Of a DNA stretch of 64,000 nt, positions 25,902 to 34,257 are shown one piece after another. Both the position numbers and the translations under genes were made by a program. The notes under the pieces are model-generated. The model saw only the letters and a program-made list of their open reading frames with translations, was not told the origin of the DNA and did no database searches. How positions within the stretch are numbered: position 1 is the stretch's first letter; the number at the start of each line of letters is the position of its first letter. Source of the DNA: Floridanema aerugineum. Lineage in GTDB: Bacteria > Cyanobacteriota > Cyanobacteriia > Cyanobacteriales > Aerosakkonemataceae. The stretch spans positions 1-64,000 of the forward strand of contig NZ_JBHFNQ010000271.1 of assembly GCF_041929345.1 (NCBI RefSeq), given 5' to 3'.

Positions 25902-28550
25902 ATGAAAAACTACCAATATCAAATAGGTGGAAGTTTGCCGGAAGATGCACCAACTTATGTGGTGCGCCAAGCTGATAATGAACTTTATGAAGCGTTGAAA
26001 AATGGAGAATTTTGCTATGTGCTGAATTCTCGGCAAATGGGGAAATCAAGCTTGTTGGTAAGGACGATGCAAAGACTCAAAGCAGATGGGTTTGCTTGTG
26101 CTACAATTGACCTTTCTGATTTAGGGAATCAACAAGTTTCTCTTGATAAATGGTATGGTGGTGTTGCTTATAAGTTATTAACTAGTTTTAATCTGTTTTC
26201 TGCGATCGAATTTATGACTTGGTGGAAAGAGCGAGAAATCATTCCACCAGTACAACGTTTGGGTGAATTGATTGGCGAAGTTCTGTTAGTAAAAATCTCT
26301 GAAAACATAGTTATTTTTATTGATGAAATTGATAGTGTTCTCAGCTTTAAAGAGGCGTTAGACGATTTTTTTACTTTGATTAGATCTTGCCATAATAAAC
26401 GCGCTCAGAATCCAGATTATCAGCGTCTTACATTTGCTTTGCTGGGAGTTGCAACACCAACAGATTTAATTTCCGAGCCGACACGCACGCCTTTTAATGT
26501 GGGTCGAGCAATTAATTTAGATGGGTTTAAACTTCAGGAAGTCGCACCTTTAGTTAAAGGTTTAGAAGGAAAAGTTGATCGTCCTGAAGCAATTTTAAAA
26601 GAGATTTTAGAATGGACAGGGGGACAACCTTTTCTGACGCAAAAACTTTGTAATTTGGTGGTTCAATATTTGCCTTCTGGTGCAGATGTTTCGGTTGACG
26701 AATTGGTAAAAGTTCAGATTATTGAGAATTGGGAATCTCAAGATGAACCAACGCATATAAAAACGATTCGCGATCGCCTAACCAGAAATAGCCAATCTGC
26801 TGGCAGACTATTAGGATTATACCAGAAAATCTTGCAAAAAGGAGAAATTTCTGCCAATGAAACCTCGGAACAAACGCAATTAAGATTATCAGGTTTAGTG
26901 GTAATGCGGGAGGGAAAATTAAGAGTTTATAATCGCATTTACGAAACAATATTTAACGAAACTTGGGTGGAAAAAACTTTTTTTGCTTTACGTCCTCACG
27001 CTGAATCATTAACAGCTTGGCTAGCTTCTAATTGTCAAGATGATTCGCGTTTATTGCGCGGACAAGCTTTACAAGATGCTCTCAATTGGTCAACTGGGAA
27101 AAGTTTAAGCAATCAAGATTATCAGTTTTTAGCAGCTAGTCAAGAAGCTGCTTTGGCAGATTTACGCAAAATTGAAATGCAACGTCAAGCGGAAATTGAA
27201 CAGCTTTGTCGAGAAAAAGATTTGGTTTCTCAACTGAGTAAAGAGCAAGAACAACGAAAATTAGCTGAGGCTAAACTGAGTCATGAACGGCGATTTAAAG
27301 CAGCAATTAATATTCGAGCGATTATAGTTTTATTGTTGTTTTTGGTGTTGATTGTAGAAGTAGTTTTTTTAAAGCTATTTATCGATCGCAGAAACACCGA
27401 ACTAAATAGATTAAGCTTATATTCAGAAAACCTTTTTGAATCTGGGAAAACTTTAGATGCTTTGCTGCAAAGTATTCGAGCAGGTAGAGTAATGCAGAGG
27501 TCATTAGACGTAAATCCGGCAACTAAAATGCGAGTATTAATGGCTCTAAATCAAGCTGTTTACTCTGGAGAAAAACCCAAACAAATAGAAGATCAGGATA
27601 ATTATTTTAACTTGGTTGTTTTCAGCAAGGATAGTCAATTAATTGCTGGTGTTAGCGATCGCGGATCGCTGAAAATTTGGCAACGCGATCGCACATTAAA
27701 AACCACAATTAATCCCGATACTAGTAAATTTACCAGCGTTAGTTTTAACCCAAAAAATTCAACTATTGCTTCAGCAAGTGATGATGGAACTATTAAAATT
27801 TGGTATTTAGACGGTAAATTAATTCAATCTTTCCCGGCGCATAACCAAAAAATCACCTGTATTAATTATAGCTCAGATGGGGAAATGCTGGTTTCGGGAA
27901 GTGTAGATAATACGGTGAAAGTTTGGCGATCGAACGGTCAAGAATTACGTACTTTAAAAGGTCACAAAGGTTGGGTAAATAGCGTAACTTTTAGCCCTAA
28001 TAATCAAATTATTGCTTCAGTTGGTAGTGATGGAGTTGTTAAAGTTTGGCAACGAAATGGCACTTGGTTAAGAGATTTAAAAGACAATAATAGTGCGATT
28101 AATAATTTAAGTTTTAGTGCTGATAGTCAATTAATTGCTGCTGCTAGTAGCGATCGAACTGTAAAACTATGGCATATTGATGGCAGGTTAATTGGTATTT
28201 TGAAACATCCCGGCAAAATTAATAGTGTTAGTTTTAGTTCCGATGGACAAACAATTGCTACAGCAAGTGCAGATAAAATGGTGAGAATTTGGCATATTGA
28301 TGGTAGTTTGCTGAGAACTTTAAAGAATCATCAGGGTGAAATTTTGAGTGTGTCTTGGTCGCCAGATGGTCAATTTCTTGCTTCTGCTGGTGTTGATAAA
28401 AGGGTGATTTTGTGGAATTTGAATCTGGAAGAAATGTTAGTTAAAGGTTGTAATTTGCTGCGGGAATATTTGCAGAATAATTCTCAGCTTAATCAGCGGG
28501 ATAAAAGTATTTGTGAGGGGATAGGAGGTAAGGGAGTAGAAGAGAATTGA
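25902..28550 (+). CDS. AAA-like/STAND NTPase with transmembrane helix and seven WD40 repeats
   Basis: This 882-aa protein has an AAA_35-type ATPase (about 10-380) with Walker A-like NSRQMGKSS (42-50) and Walker B FIDEID (near 145). A charged coiled-coil linker (about 410-460) and one membrane helix (466-492) follow, then seven WD40 repeats (about 566-855), each ending KIW/KVW/RIW-like. The plan fits STAND signal NTPases, in which WD40 repeats sense a ligand and the NTPase oligomerises. Target and role are unknown. It is convergent with a second NTPase of the same family carrying HTH and TIR-like domains. Confidence 0.85.
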   Translation: MKNYQYQIGGSLPEDAPTYVVRQADNELYEALKNGEFCYVLNSRQMGKSSLLVRTMQRLKADGFACATIDLSDLGNQQVSLDKWYGGVAYKLLTSFNLFSAIEFMTWWKEREIIPPVQRLGELIGEVLLVKISENIVIFIDEIDSVLSFKEALDDFFTLIRSCHNKRAQNPDYQRLTFALLGVATPTDLISEPTRTPFNVGRAINLDGFKLQEVAPLVKGLEGKVDRPEAILKEILEWTGGQPFLTQKLCNLVVQYLPSGADVSVDELVKVQIIENWESQDEPTHIKTIRDRLTRNSQSAGRLLGLYQKILQKGEISANETSEQTQLRLSGLVVMREGKLRVYNRIYETIFNETWVEKTFFALRPHAESLTAWLASNCQDDSRLLRGQALQDALNWSTGKSLSNQDYQFLAASQEAALADLRKIEMQRQAEIEQLCREKDLVSQLSKEQEQRKLAEAKLSHERRFKAAINIRAIIVLLLFLVLIVEVVFLKLFIDRRNTELNRLSLYSENLFESGKTLDALLQSIRAGRVMQRSLDVNPATKMRVLMALNQAVYSGEKPKQIEDQDNYFNLVVFSKDSQLIAGVSDRGSLKIWQRDRTLKTTINPDTSKFTSVSFNPKNSTIASASDDGTIKIWYLDGKLIQSFPAHNQKITCINYSSDGEMLVSGSVDNTVKVWRSNGQELRTLKGHKGWVNSVTFSPNNQIIASVGSDGVVKVWQRNGTWLRDLKDNNSAINNLSFSADSQLIAAASSDRTVKLWHIDGRLIGILKHPGKINSVSFSSDGQTIATASADKMVRIWHIDGSLLRTLKNHQGEILSVSWSPDGQFLASAGVDKRVILWNLNLEEMLVKGCNLLREYLQNNSQLNQRDKSICEGIGGKGVEEN

Positions 28551-28572
28551 GAAATGATACTCCTTTATTATT

Positions 28573-28610
28573 AAACCGCAGAGACACAGAGGACGCGGAG
28601 GAAAGAGGGA
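28573..28610. repeat. degenerate AACCGCAGAGACACAGAGG-type repeat
   Basis: This purine-rich stretch (AAACCGCAGAGACACAGAGG and on) recurs in related form at 52243-52286 and, shorter, near 5011-5030. It is a dispersed intergenic repeat of unknown origin. Confidence 0.6.
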
Positions 28611-28690
28611 GAAGATATAGGATTTGGTATAAATTGAACTTGGTATCCAAAATGAAAAATAACCAATGACCGATGACTAATAACTAATGA

Positions 28691-30451
28691 CTAATTCCGA
28701 AAATATTGGGCGTATAAATTGCATTTTGCTGTGCAATTATTGCCATCTAGTTTTACTAAACCCATACTATTTAATTTGAAGGCTTGTTCCGATCGCAATT
28801 TCACGCCTCCTTCACTACTAACAACTTCTTTCATTGCTGTTAGTAATTCTGGGTATTTCTCTAAGTTCCATAAATGTCGTCGCAAGTGATCGCTGTAAAT
28901 TCCTGCTTCTGTTGCTCCCTGTGCGAGGACTTGTTCTAAGGTCACATCTTGTCGAGCAATATGATACATTGTTAGTCGAACTAAATAAGGATGTCCTCCT
29001 ACTAAATTCATTAATTTTTCGATTTGTTCTTGATGCCAATTTAAGCCATGTTTGATTGCTAATTCTTGTAATTGTTGGGAATTAAATTCTGGTAATTCTA
29101 TTGGTAATCCTACGTTAAAAGGCGATTTGTTGATGTCTAAAGGGATGTAAACTTCGGTGGAATGTACGACAATTAAACGGAATTTTTTCCAAATATCTCT
29201 TCGTTTGGCTTCTTCGTGTAAGGCACGTAACAAACCAAAAAAGTCGTCGGCAATTTCGGGGGATTCAAATACGCGATCGACTTCATCTAAACCTAAAGTC
29301 AAATAATTTGGTGTTTCTGGTAATACATATTGTTCAAAAAAAGCTTTGCAACATTGATTACTACCAATAATTTCGGCTAATTCCCAACATTTAGTTAATT
29401 GCTCTAAGATTCCTAATTCTTGCGCTAGGCTGGCACAAAACCATTGTAAAAATGTGTCGGAGTTATTGAATACTCGCTTATTAGCTAATTGAAAACTTAA
29501 GGCTAGTGTAGTTGAATTTTGCTGTTCTACGTGATGTAAAATCCTTGCCATTAAAGAGGTTTTACCCATTTGTCTAGGTGCTTTAATCCGAATTAATGCA
29601 CCTGGTTGATCGATCGCTTCATAACAGCGTGATTCAATCGGAGGACGATCGATATAAAATTGCGAGACTATTTCAACTTGTCCTTCTGGTAATTCTGGCG
29701 ATGCAACTGGTAAAGGTTGAGATAAACTTGGCGAAGTGAAAGCGGAAATAGTGAGATTTTGCCAGTTAATTGCTAATTGATGATCGGCGCTAAAGGAAGT
29801 GCGATTTTGTTGAAAAATGCTGAGAAGTTCGGAGCCGATCGCACTTGTATCTTCTGTCGATCGCCATTGCCAAGGTTGACATCCTGCTAACATTTGAACT
29901 AAATCAAAAGATAGCCCATTCTTCCAAGGTAAATTGATACAAATCGGTAAAATTGTGGGTTTCTGATTATGGGATTTTTGCGTTTCTTTTACTAATAAAA
30001 CTTCTTCTAAAACCATTTCGCTGACTGCGGCGCTGGGTGAAAGCAGTAACAGCAGATAATCGCACATTTGTAAAGATGATTGTGGGAAAGAGTTAGCATT
30101 AAGTATTGTTACTTGGTGTCCAGTGTTACAGATTTCTTGCTGCAAGTGCTGTGAGAGGCTGGGGTGACAAGAGCGATCGCTAATTAAAACGCTGACTTTC
30201 GCATCCGATACCACATCTACTAGGTGATTATCCGCAAAATCAGCGATATTTCGCCATTCTTGCGCCAAAATTCGGCAAATTTCTAAGAAATTCGCATAAT
30301 CCACAGGTCTACCGTTCAGAAAATTGCTGACTGTGGACTGGGAAATCCCTAAATCTTCCGCCAAAATTTTTTGACTGGGAAAACCATTTCTCAGTAGAGA
30401 GGATTTGACTGTGGGAATGAACTCTTGGAGCAGTTTAAGCGATCGCGGCAT
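28691..30451 (-). CDS. HTH - TIR-like - STAND NTPase fusion
   Basis: This 586-aa protein has three parts. Residues 10-75 form an XRE/Cro-like HTH (LAEDLGISQSTVSNFLNGRP). Residues 84-215 look like a TIR-type fold (AKVSVLISDRS, then DYLLLLLSPSAAVSEMVLEEV); the putative catalytic Glu cannot be fixed by eye. Residues 265-560 are an AAA_35 NTPase with RQMGKTS (about 293-299) and Walker B LGLDEVD. The same NTPase class occurs in the convergent 25902 gene. Such architectures suggest a sensor with signalling output, possibly phage defence or transcription control. A 57-bp repeat lies just upstream. Confidence 0.8.
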   Translation of the reverse strand: MPRSLKLLQEFIPTVKSSLLRNGFPSQKILAEDLGISQSTVSNFLNGRPVDYANFLEICRILAQEWRNIADFADNHLVDVVSDAKVSVLISDRSCHPSLSQHLQQEICNTGHQVTILNANSFPQSSLQMCDYLLLLLSPSAAVSEMVLEEVLLVKETQKSHNQKPTILPICINLPWKNGLSFDLVQMLAGCQPWQWRSTEDTSAIGSELLSIFQQNRTSFSADHQLAINWQNLTISAFTSPSLSQPLPVASPELPEGQVEIVSQFYIDRPPIESRCYEAIDQPGALIRIKAPRQMGKTSLMARILHHVEQQNSTTLALSFQLANKRVFNNSDTFLQWFCASLAQELGILEQLTKCWELAEIIGSNQCCKAFFEQYVLPETPNYLTLGLDEVDRVFESPEIADDFFGLLRALHEEAKRRDIWKKFRLIVVHSTEVYIPLDINKSPFNVGLPIELPEFNSQQLQELAIKHGLNWHQEQIEKLMNLVGGHPYLVRLTMYHIARQDVTLEQVLAQGATEAGIYSDHLRRHLWNLEKYPELLTAMKEVVSSEGGVKLRSEQAFKLNSMGLVKLDGNNCTAKCNLYAQYFRN

Positions 30452-30493
30452 AGCAGCGCTATCAAAAATACACTTCCCAGATTTTATAACTAA

Positions 30494-30550
30494 AGTCGAT
30501 GAGAAGTCGATGAGATCTCAAAGAAGTCAGTTAAGAACTCAATCAAGCAT
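30494..30550 (-). repeat. 57-bp repeat, copy B, upstream of the HTH-TIR-STAND gene
   Basis: It matches copy A (25048-25104) at 51 of 57 positions. It also contains an internal tandem GTCGATGAGA/GTCGATGAGA. It sits 43 bases before the start of the minus-strand HTH protein and upstream of the divergent NfeD-like gene, as an autoregulatory operator would. Confidence 0.8.
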
Positions 30551-30691
30551 CCATCTTAATACTAAATAACAAAGGTTTGTCGGGTGTGTCAGAAGAAAAT
30601 TTTAGGAGATAACCGCAAAGTTTAAACTTCTGATGAACCCTACTAAATCGAGGATTTCTTGAGTTTAGACGAACTCTTTCAGGAGGTTTAT

Positions 30692-31177
30692 GTGCTGTCA
30701 AGTTATTACCTAACATGGTCAAGATTAGCGCCTACCTTATTTTGGTTTTTCCTGGGAACTTTTCTTTGTTTAACTGAACTTTTTTTCGCCAAAAACATTG
30801 CCAAAAACTACAAACTAGTACCGCTAATTGCTGGAGTTAATTCAATTATATTAGCGATCTTCTTGTTCCGAACTTATTATCTACCGGATTGGAATTGGCA
30901 AATTGCTTATTGGATGGGTTTATCAGCGGTTTCGGTTATTTGGCTGCGTCCAATGTTTCTGAAAAGTACAAAGTCTAAGGTTCGGGAGGCAACTGAAGCG
31001 AAAACAATCACCGAGATTTTAGCAGGAAAAACCGGAAAAGTGCTTTATGAAGGAACTATTTGGCACGCCCGATGTAACGATAAAACAATAGCGATCGCCT
31101 CCGATCAAATAGTTTATGTTTTGGGTCGAGAAGGAAACACGCTAATTATAGCACCAGAAAATTTTTACCAATTGTAA
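30692..31177 (+). CDS. NfeD-like membrane protein 1
   Basis: A perfect AGGAGG five bases before the GTG at 30692 fixes the start, giving 161 aa; a TTG 11 codons upstream is less likely. Three membrane segments (LFWFFLGTFLCLTELFFA, then two more) precede a small OB-type domain (GKTGKVLYEGTIWHA, then VYVLGREGNTLIIAP). NfeD proteins form an OB fold that partners SPFH/stomatin proteins. A paralogue follows after 19 bases and an SPFH gene after that, supporting one membrane-microdomain operon. Confidence 0.75.
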   Translation: MLSSYYLTWSRLAPTLFWFFLGTFLCLTELFFAKNIAKNYKLVPLIAGVNSIILAIFLFRTYYLPDWNWQIAYWMGLSAVSVIWLRPMFLKSTKSKVREATEAKTITEILAGKTGKVLYEGTIWHARCNDKTIAIASDQIVYVLGREGNTLIIAPENFYQL

Positions 31178-31196
31178 TTAAGGAGATTAATGTGTT

Positions 31197-31730
31197 GTGT
31201 ACTTTGTTCCTACATGGTTTTTCGCCCAAACCACTACTAATTCAACTTTCATCTTCAGCCCCCCTTGGTTGTGGTTTACAGTCGGACTTGTGCTTGGTAT
31301 CACAGAATTTTTTCTAGCTAAAAACCTGCCTAATAAATTCAAAAAAATTGCTTTATTTCTCGGAATTAGTGCATTTATTACCTCTATTTCCGTCTGGCAA
31401 CTGGCAGTATTCATGGAAGTTGATTGGAGTCTCACCAATAATTACGACGAAGATTTTAACATTCAAATCGTTTACTGGATGGGAGTTTCTCTAGCCTTAA
31501 TTATCTGGGTACGTCCCGGATTAACCAAAGGGAAAAAAGTTGTCATTCCTGATGCTACTGAAGCGAAAACAATTACCGAAATTTTGCCAGGAAAAACTGG
31601 GAGAGTGCTTTACGAAGGCTGTTATTGGAAAGCCTGTTGTGTGGATAAAAAAATGGCGATCGCACCTAACCAAAAAGTTTCTGTTCTCCGTCGCGAAACA
31701 AATACTTTAATTATTTCGCCTCGCCAATAA
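31197..31730 (+). CDS. NfeD-like membrane protein 2
   Basis: This 177-aa paralogue of the preceding gene starts at GTG with AAGGAG 11 bases upstream. It shares the membrane layout, the linker DATEAKTITEILPGKTGRVLYEG and the ending SVLRRETNTLIISP. The duplication suggests two non-identical NfeD subunits. It is the second gene of the NfeD/NfeD/SPFH set. Confidence 0.75.
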   Translation: MYFVPTWFFAQTTTNSTFIFSPPWLWFTVGLVLGITEFFLAKNLPNKFKKIALFLGISAFITSISVWQLAVFMEVDWSLTNNYDEDFNIQIVYWMGVSLALIIWVRPGLTKGKKVVIPDATEAKTITEILPGKTGRVLYEGCYWKACCVDKKMAIAPNQKVSVLRRETNTLIISPRQ

Positions 31731-31789
31731 CCCGAGAAACAAATAAACAAACAACGTTCATTTTTAGTTAATTTTTGAGGAATTTTACC

Positions 31790-32377
31790 ATGAATCCATT
31801 AGCATTATTTACTTTCTTGACAATTGCCAGCGCGACTACCCTAGCCAGCAGTGTGAAAATTGTCCGTCAAGGTGACGAAGCTGTAGTGGAAATGTTGGGT
31901 AAATATGAAGGTAAAAAGTTAGAACCTGGTTTAACTTTTTTGATTCCTTATATTGAAAATGTGGCTTACAAACAAACGACGCGAGAACAAATTTTAGAAA
32001 TGCGTCCGATCGATTGTATTACCCAAGATAAGATTTACACAACTCTTAATTTTGTAGTGTTCTGGCGAATGACAGACATCGAAAGAGCTTACTACAAAGT
32101 ACAAGACTTGAAAGCGGCGATGATGAATATTTTAATTACCAATATTCGAGCGCAAATTGCCACAATGGAACTCGACCAAATCTTTACAGCGAGAGCCGAA
32201 ATTAATGAAGCATTAGTCGAACAGTTAGATATTGCCACAGAACCTTGGGGAGTGAAAATTACACGGGTAGAAATGCTCGATTTTACAATTGGGAATAAGC
32301 TGGTGCATGAAGCATTAAAAACTCCCGCCAAAAACGGAAATTTAAGTAAGGATTACGTCTCTACTCGTCAAGCTTAG
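31790..32377 (+). CDS. SPFH/stomatin (band 7) protein
   Basis: Translation from the ATG at 31790 (GAGG nine bases upstream) gives 195 aa. An N-terminal membrane anchor leads into the SPFH domain (VRQGDEAVVEMLGKYEGKKLEPGLTFLIPY; TLNFVVFWRMTD). It is shorter than typical stomatins (about 250-320 aa): the C-terminal coiled coil for oligomerisation is nearly missing. It probably assembles membrane microdomains with the NfeD proteins just upstream. A strong terminator follows. Confidence 0.85.
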   Translation: MNPLALFTFLTIASATTLASSVKIVRQGDEAVVEMLGKYEGKKLEPGLTFLIPYIENVAYKQTTREQILEMRPIDCITQDKIYTTLNFVVFWRMTDIERAYYKVQDLKAAMMNILITNIRAQIATMELDQIFTARAEINEALVEQLDIATEPWGVKITRVEMLDFTIGNKLVHEALKTPAKNGNLSKDYVSTRQA

Positions 32378-32385
32378 AAATGCCC

Positions 32386-32418
32386 AGATCCCCGACTTCT
32401 CCAAGAAGTCGGGGATCT
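32386..32418. terminator. 15-bp perfect hairpin after the SPFH gene
   Basis: AGATCCCCGACTTCT and its exact complement are separated by CCA. It begins nine bases after the SPFH stop. No T-run follows, so it may be a repeat-derived or mRNA-stabilising hairpin. Confidence 0.7.
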
Positions 32419-32483
32419 GATGCCTTGATCTGCCAATTTTCATCAATAAATTCTAGATTTTCATCGGGCTAAATTCCTGAATT

Positions 32484-32972
32484 TTAAGCGATATTGGGTG
32501 GAATGTTCCCAGGTGAAGACTGAGAAGGCGGAAATTCCTGTTCTAGGTAGGATTGCACCAAATTTTGTAAATCTTCCCGATGCAGTTGCATTCCTTCAGA
32601 AAGATTACCAGGGGTTTCAAAAAAGATCGTGCTATCAACAGTGTCCATACCTACCATTTGGAACAAAATATGGGTGACAGGAACGGGAATCGCCATGACT
32701 TCGGGATCTTCTAGAGTGCTTGTTTGGGTAGTGACATCTTGAAGAGTCGGAAAAGCGTAAAGAATATGCTTTGTTTCTTGAGGCTGTTCAGGATTGCTGA
32801 AAGTTGTGAGTACCCAGGCATCGTCCAATGTTTGGAGAACGTAGTACTGGGGATGTTGCAACTGACTTGCCACGAGCTTCAGTGCTGGTGCGATCGCTCG
32901 CATAGCTTGGGGTGTTCGCCCATCATTGGGTGCATTATCAATCAAAACTTGAATCTGTTGATCTAAATCCAT
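32484..32972 (-). CDS. hypothetical protein (162 aa)
   Basis: This soluble, acidic protein has alternating strands and helices (YYVLQTLDDAWVLTTFSN) and a Pro/Ser-rich tail ending NIPPNIA. There is no signal peptide or membrane segment, and no catalytic motif is recognised. It is divergent from hetZ with a 50-base gap, so the two may share control elements. It is probably a conserved cyanobacterial protein of unknown role. Confidence 0.65.
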   Translation of the reverse strand: MDLDQQIQVLIDNAPNDGRTPQAMRAIAPALKLVASQLQHPQYYVLQTLDDAWVLTTFSNPEQPQETKHILYAFPTLQDVTTQTSTLEDPEVMAIPVPVTHILFQMVGMDTVDSTIFFETPGNLSEGMQLHREDLQNLVQSYLEQEFPPSQSSPGNIPPNIA

Positions 32973-33022
32973 AAAACAAAGCTCTGGTAGTCTCGTTTCG
33001 AGTCTAACGATTTACCTGATTA

Positions 33023-34237
33023 GTGGCAGTGAAGGTAGTTCCAAAAAAGCGATCGCACAACCCCCGGCAAAAACTAGGCGAGGAGAAATCTGCGGGCGTG
33101 GAGGCTATATTAGAGCTAATATTCAACGAACTTAGACGATCTACCCCTGCTTCAGAGCACAATTGCCGTGAAGTAGCAGCACGTTTAGCAACGGAAGCGA
33201 TCCGAATTTGCCAACAAAGTCAGCGGATTCAAGCTCTGGGCGATGTGGAAGTGTGGGCTGTTAAATTAGCTCGTCATCGCTTACAGCAATGTCTCCACTA
33301 CTATTATCTCCGGGCAACTATGGCAAGGTTGGACTTACACAGTACATTAAGTGCTATTGTTTATCGCTACATCGCTCCTTCGCGTACATCTTCGGCGTAT
33401 CAAAGACGCTTGACTTTGATCGAAGATTTTTTGCAGGGATTCTATGTAGAGGCGTTAACTGCCTTTCGTCGAGAAGGAGCAAACTGTGAAGTTGCTCCCA
33501 TTAGCCCTACCTATACACCAAGGACGCTGTTGGAGTTAGCAGAGTTCCTGAGCTTTACAGAACGTTACGCTAAACGCCGGATTCCCATTAGTAACAGAAG
33601 CCGTCAACAGTTAATTATTTTGCGGGCGCAGGCTTTTGTCCAACAACAACCGCCGGAAACACTGATTGATATGGAACAGGTAGCTGATAGCTCTGGGATG
33701 GAATCGACTCCTCAGAATATGGACGAGGTTTTGTTGCGGCAGGTGGGGGAAATGATGTTAGTCCAAGAACAGGGGATAAATCAACAAAATCAGCTGCGCC
33801 AGTCAGTGATTAATGAGTTAATCAACTACCTAGAGGAACATCAACAGCATGACTGCGTTCAGTACTTTGTGCTTCGTCTCCATGATAGTAATACTAAAGA
33901 GATAGAAAGTATCATGAAGCTAACACCCCGTCAAAGGGATTATTTGCAGCAACGCTTTAAGTATCATCTGATTCGTTTTGCGCTGTTGCATCAGTGGGAG
34001 TTAGTGCATGAGTGGTTAGAAGCTGAGATAGATAAAAATCTTGGCTTAACGCCGCTGCAATGGCAAACTTTTCTTGCCAGACTAGATTCTGAGCAATTAA
34101 CTTTATTAGACTTAAAGCGTCAGAAATTGACTGATGCAGAGATCGCACAGCGTTTTGGTTGGACCCTTAGCCATACTCAGAAGCTGTGGTCTAAGCTTTT
34201 AGAACTAGCTTGGGATATCCGTAACTTTTTACCGTAA
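33023..34237 (+). CDS. hetZ: heterocyst differentiation protein HetZ-like
   Basis: This 404-aa soluble protein matches the HetZ pattern I know: GVEAILELIFNELRR, ARHRLQQCLHYY, STLSAIVYRYIAP, IEDFLQGFYVEALTAFRRE and LLELAEFLSFTERYAKRRIP. A C-terminal HTH-like DAEIAQRFGWTLSHTQKLW ends it. HetZ is a DNA-binding regulator of early heterocyst commitment in Anabaena and is kept in many filamentous species without heterocysts. The start is a GTG at 33023, with another GTG two codons on. The following gene, 20 bases away, fits PatU. Confidence 0.82.
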   Translation: MAVKVVPKKRSHNPRQKLGEEKSAGVEAILELIFNELRRSTPASEHNCREVAARLATEAIRICQQSQRIQALGDVEVWAVKLARHRLQQCLHYYYLRATMARLDLHSTLSAIVYRYIAPSRTSSAYQRRLTLIEDFLQGFYVEALTAFRREGANCEVAPISPTYTPRTLLELAEFLSFTERYAKRRIPISNRSRQQLIILRAQAFVQQQPPETLIDMEQVADSSGMESTPQNMDEVLLRQVGEMMLVQEQGINQQNQLRQSVINELINYLEEHQQHDCVQYFVLRLHDSNTKEIESIMKLTPRQRDYLQQRFKYHLIRFALLHQWELVHEWLEAEIDKNLGLTPLQWQTFLARLDSEQLTLLDLKRQKLTDAEIAQRFGWTLSHTQKLWSKLLELAWDIRNFLP

Positions 34238-34257
34238 CTTTTTCCTGTCTGGATCGG

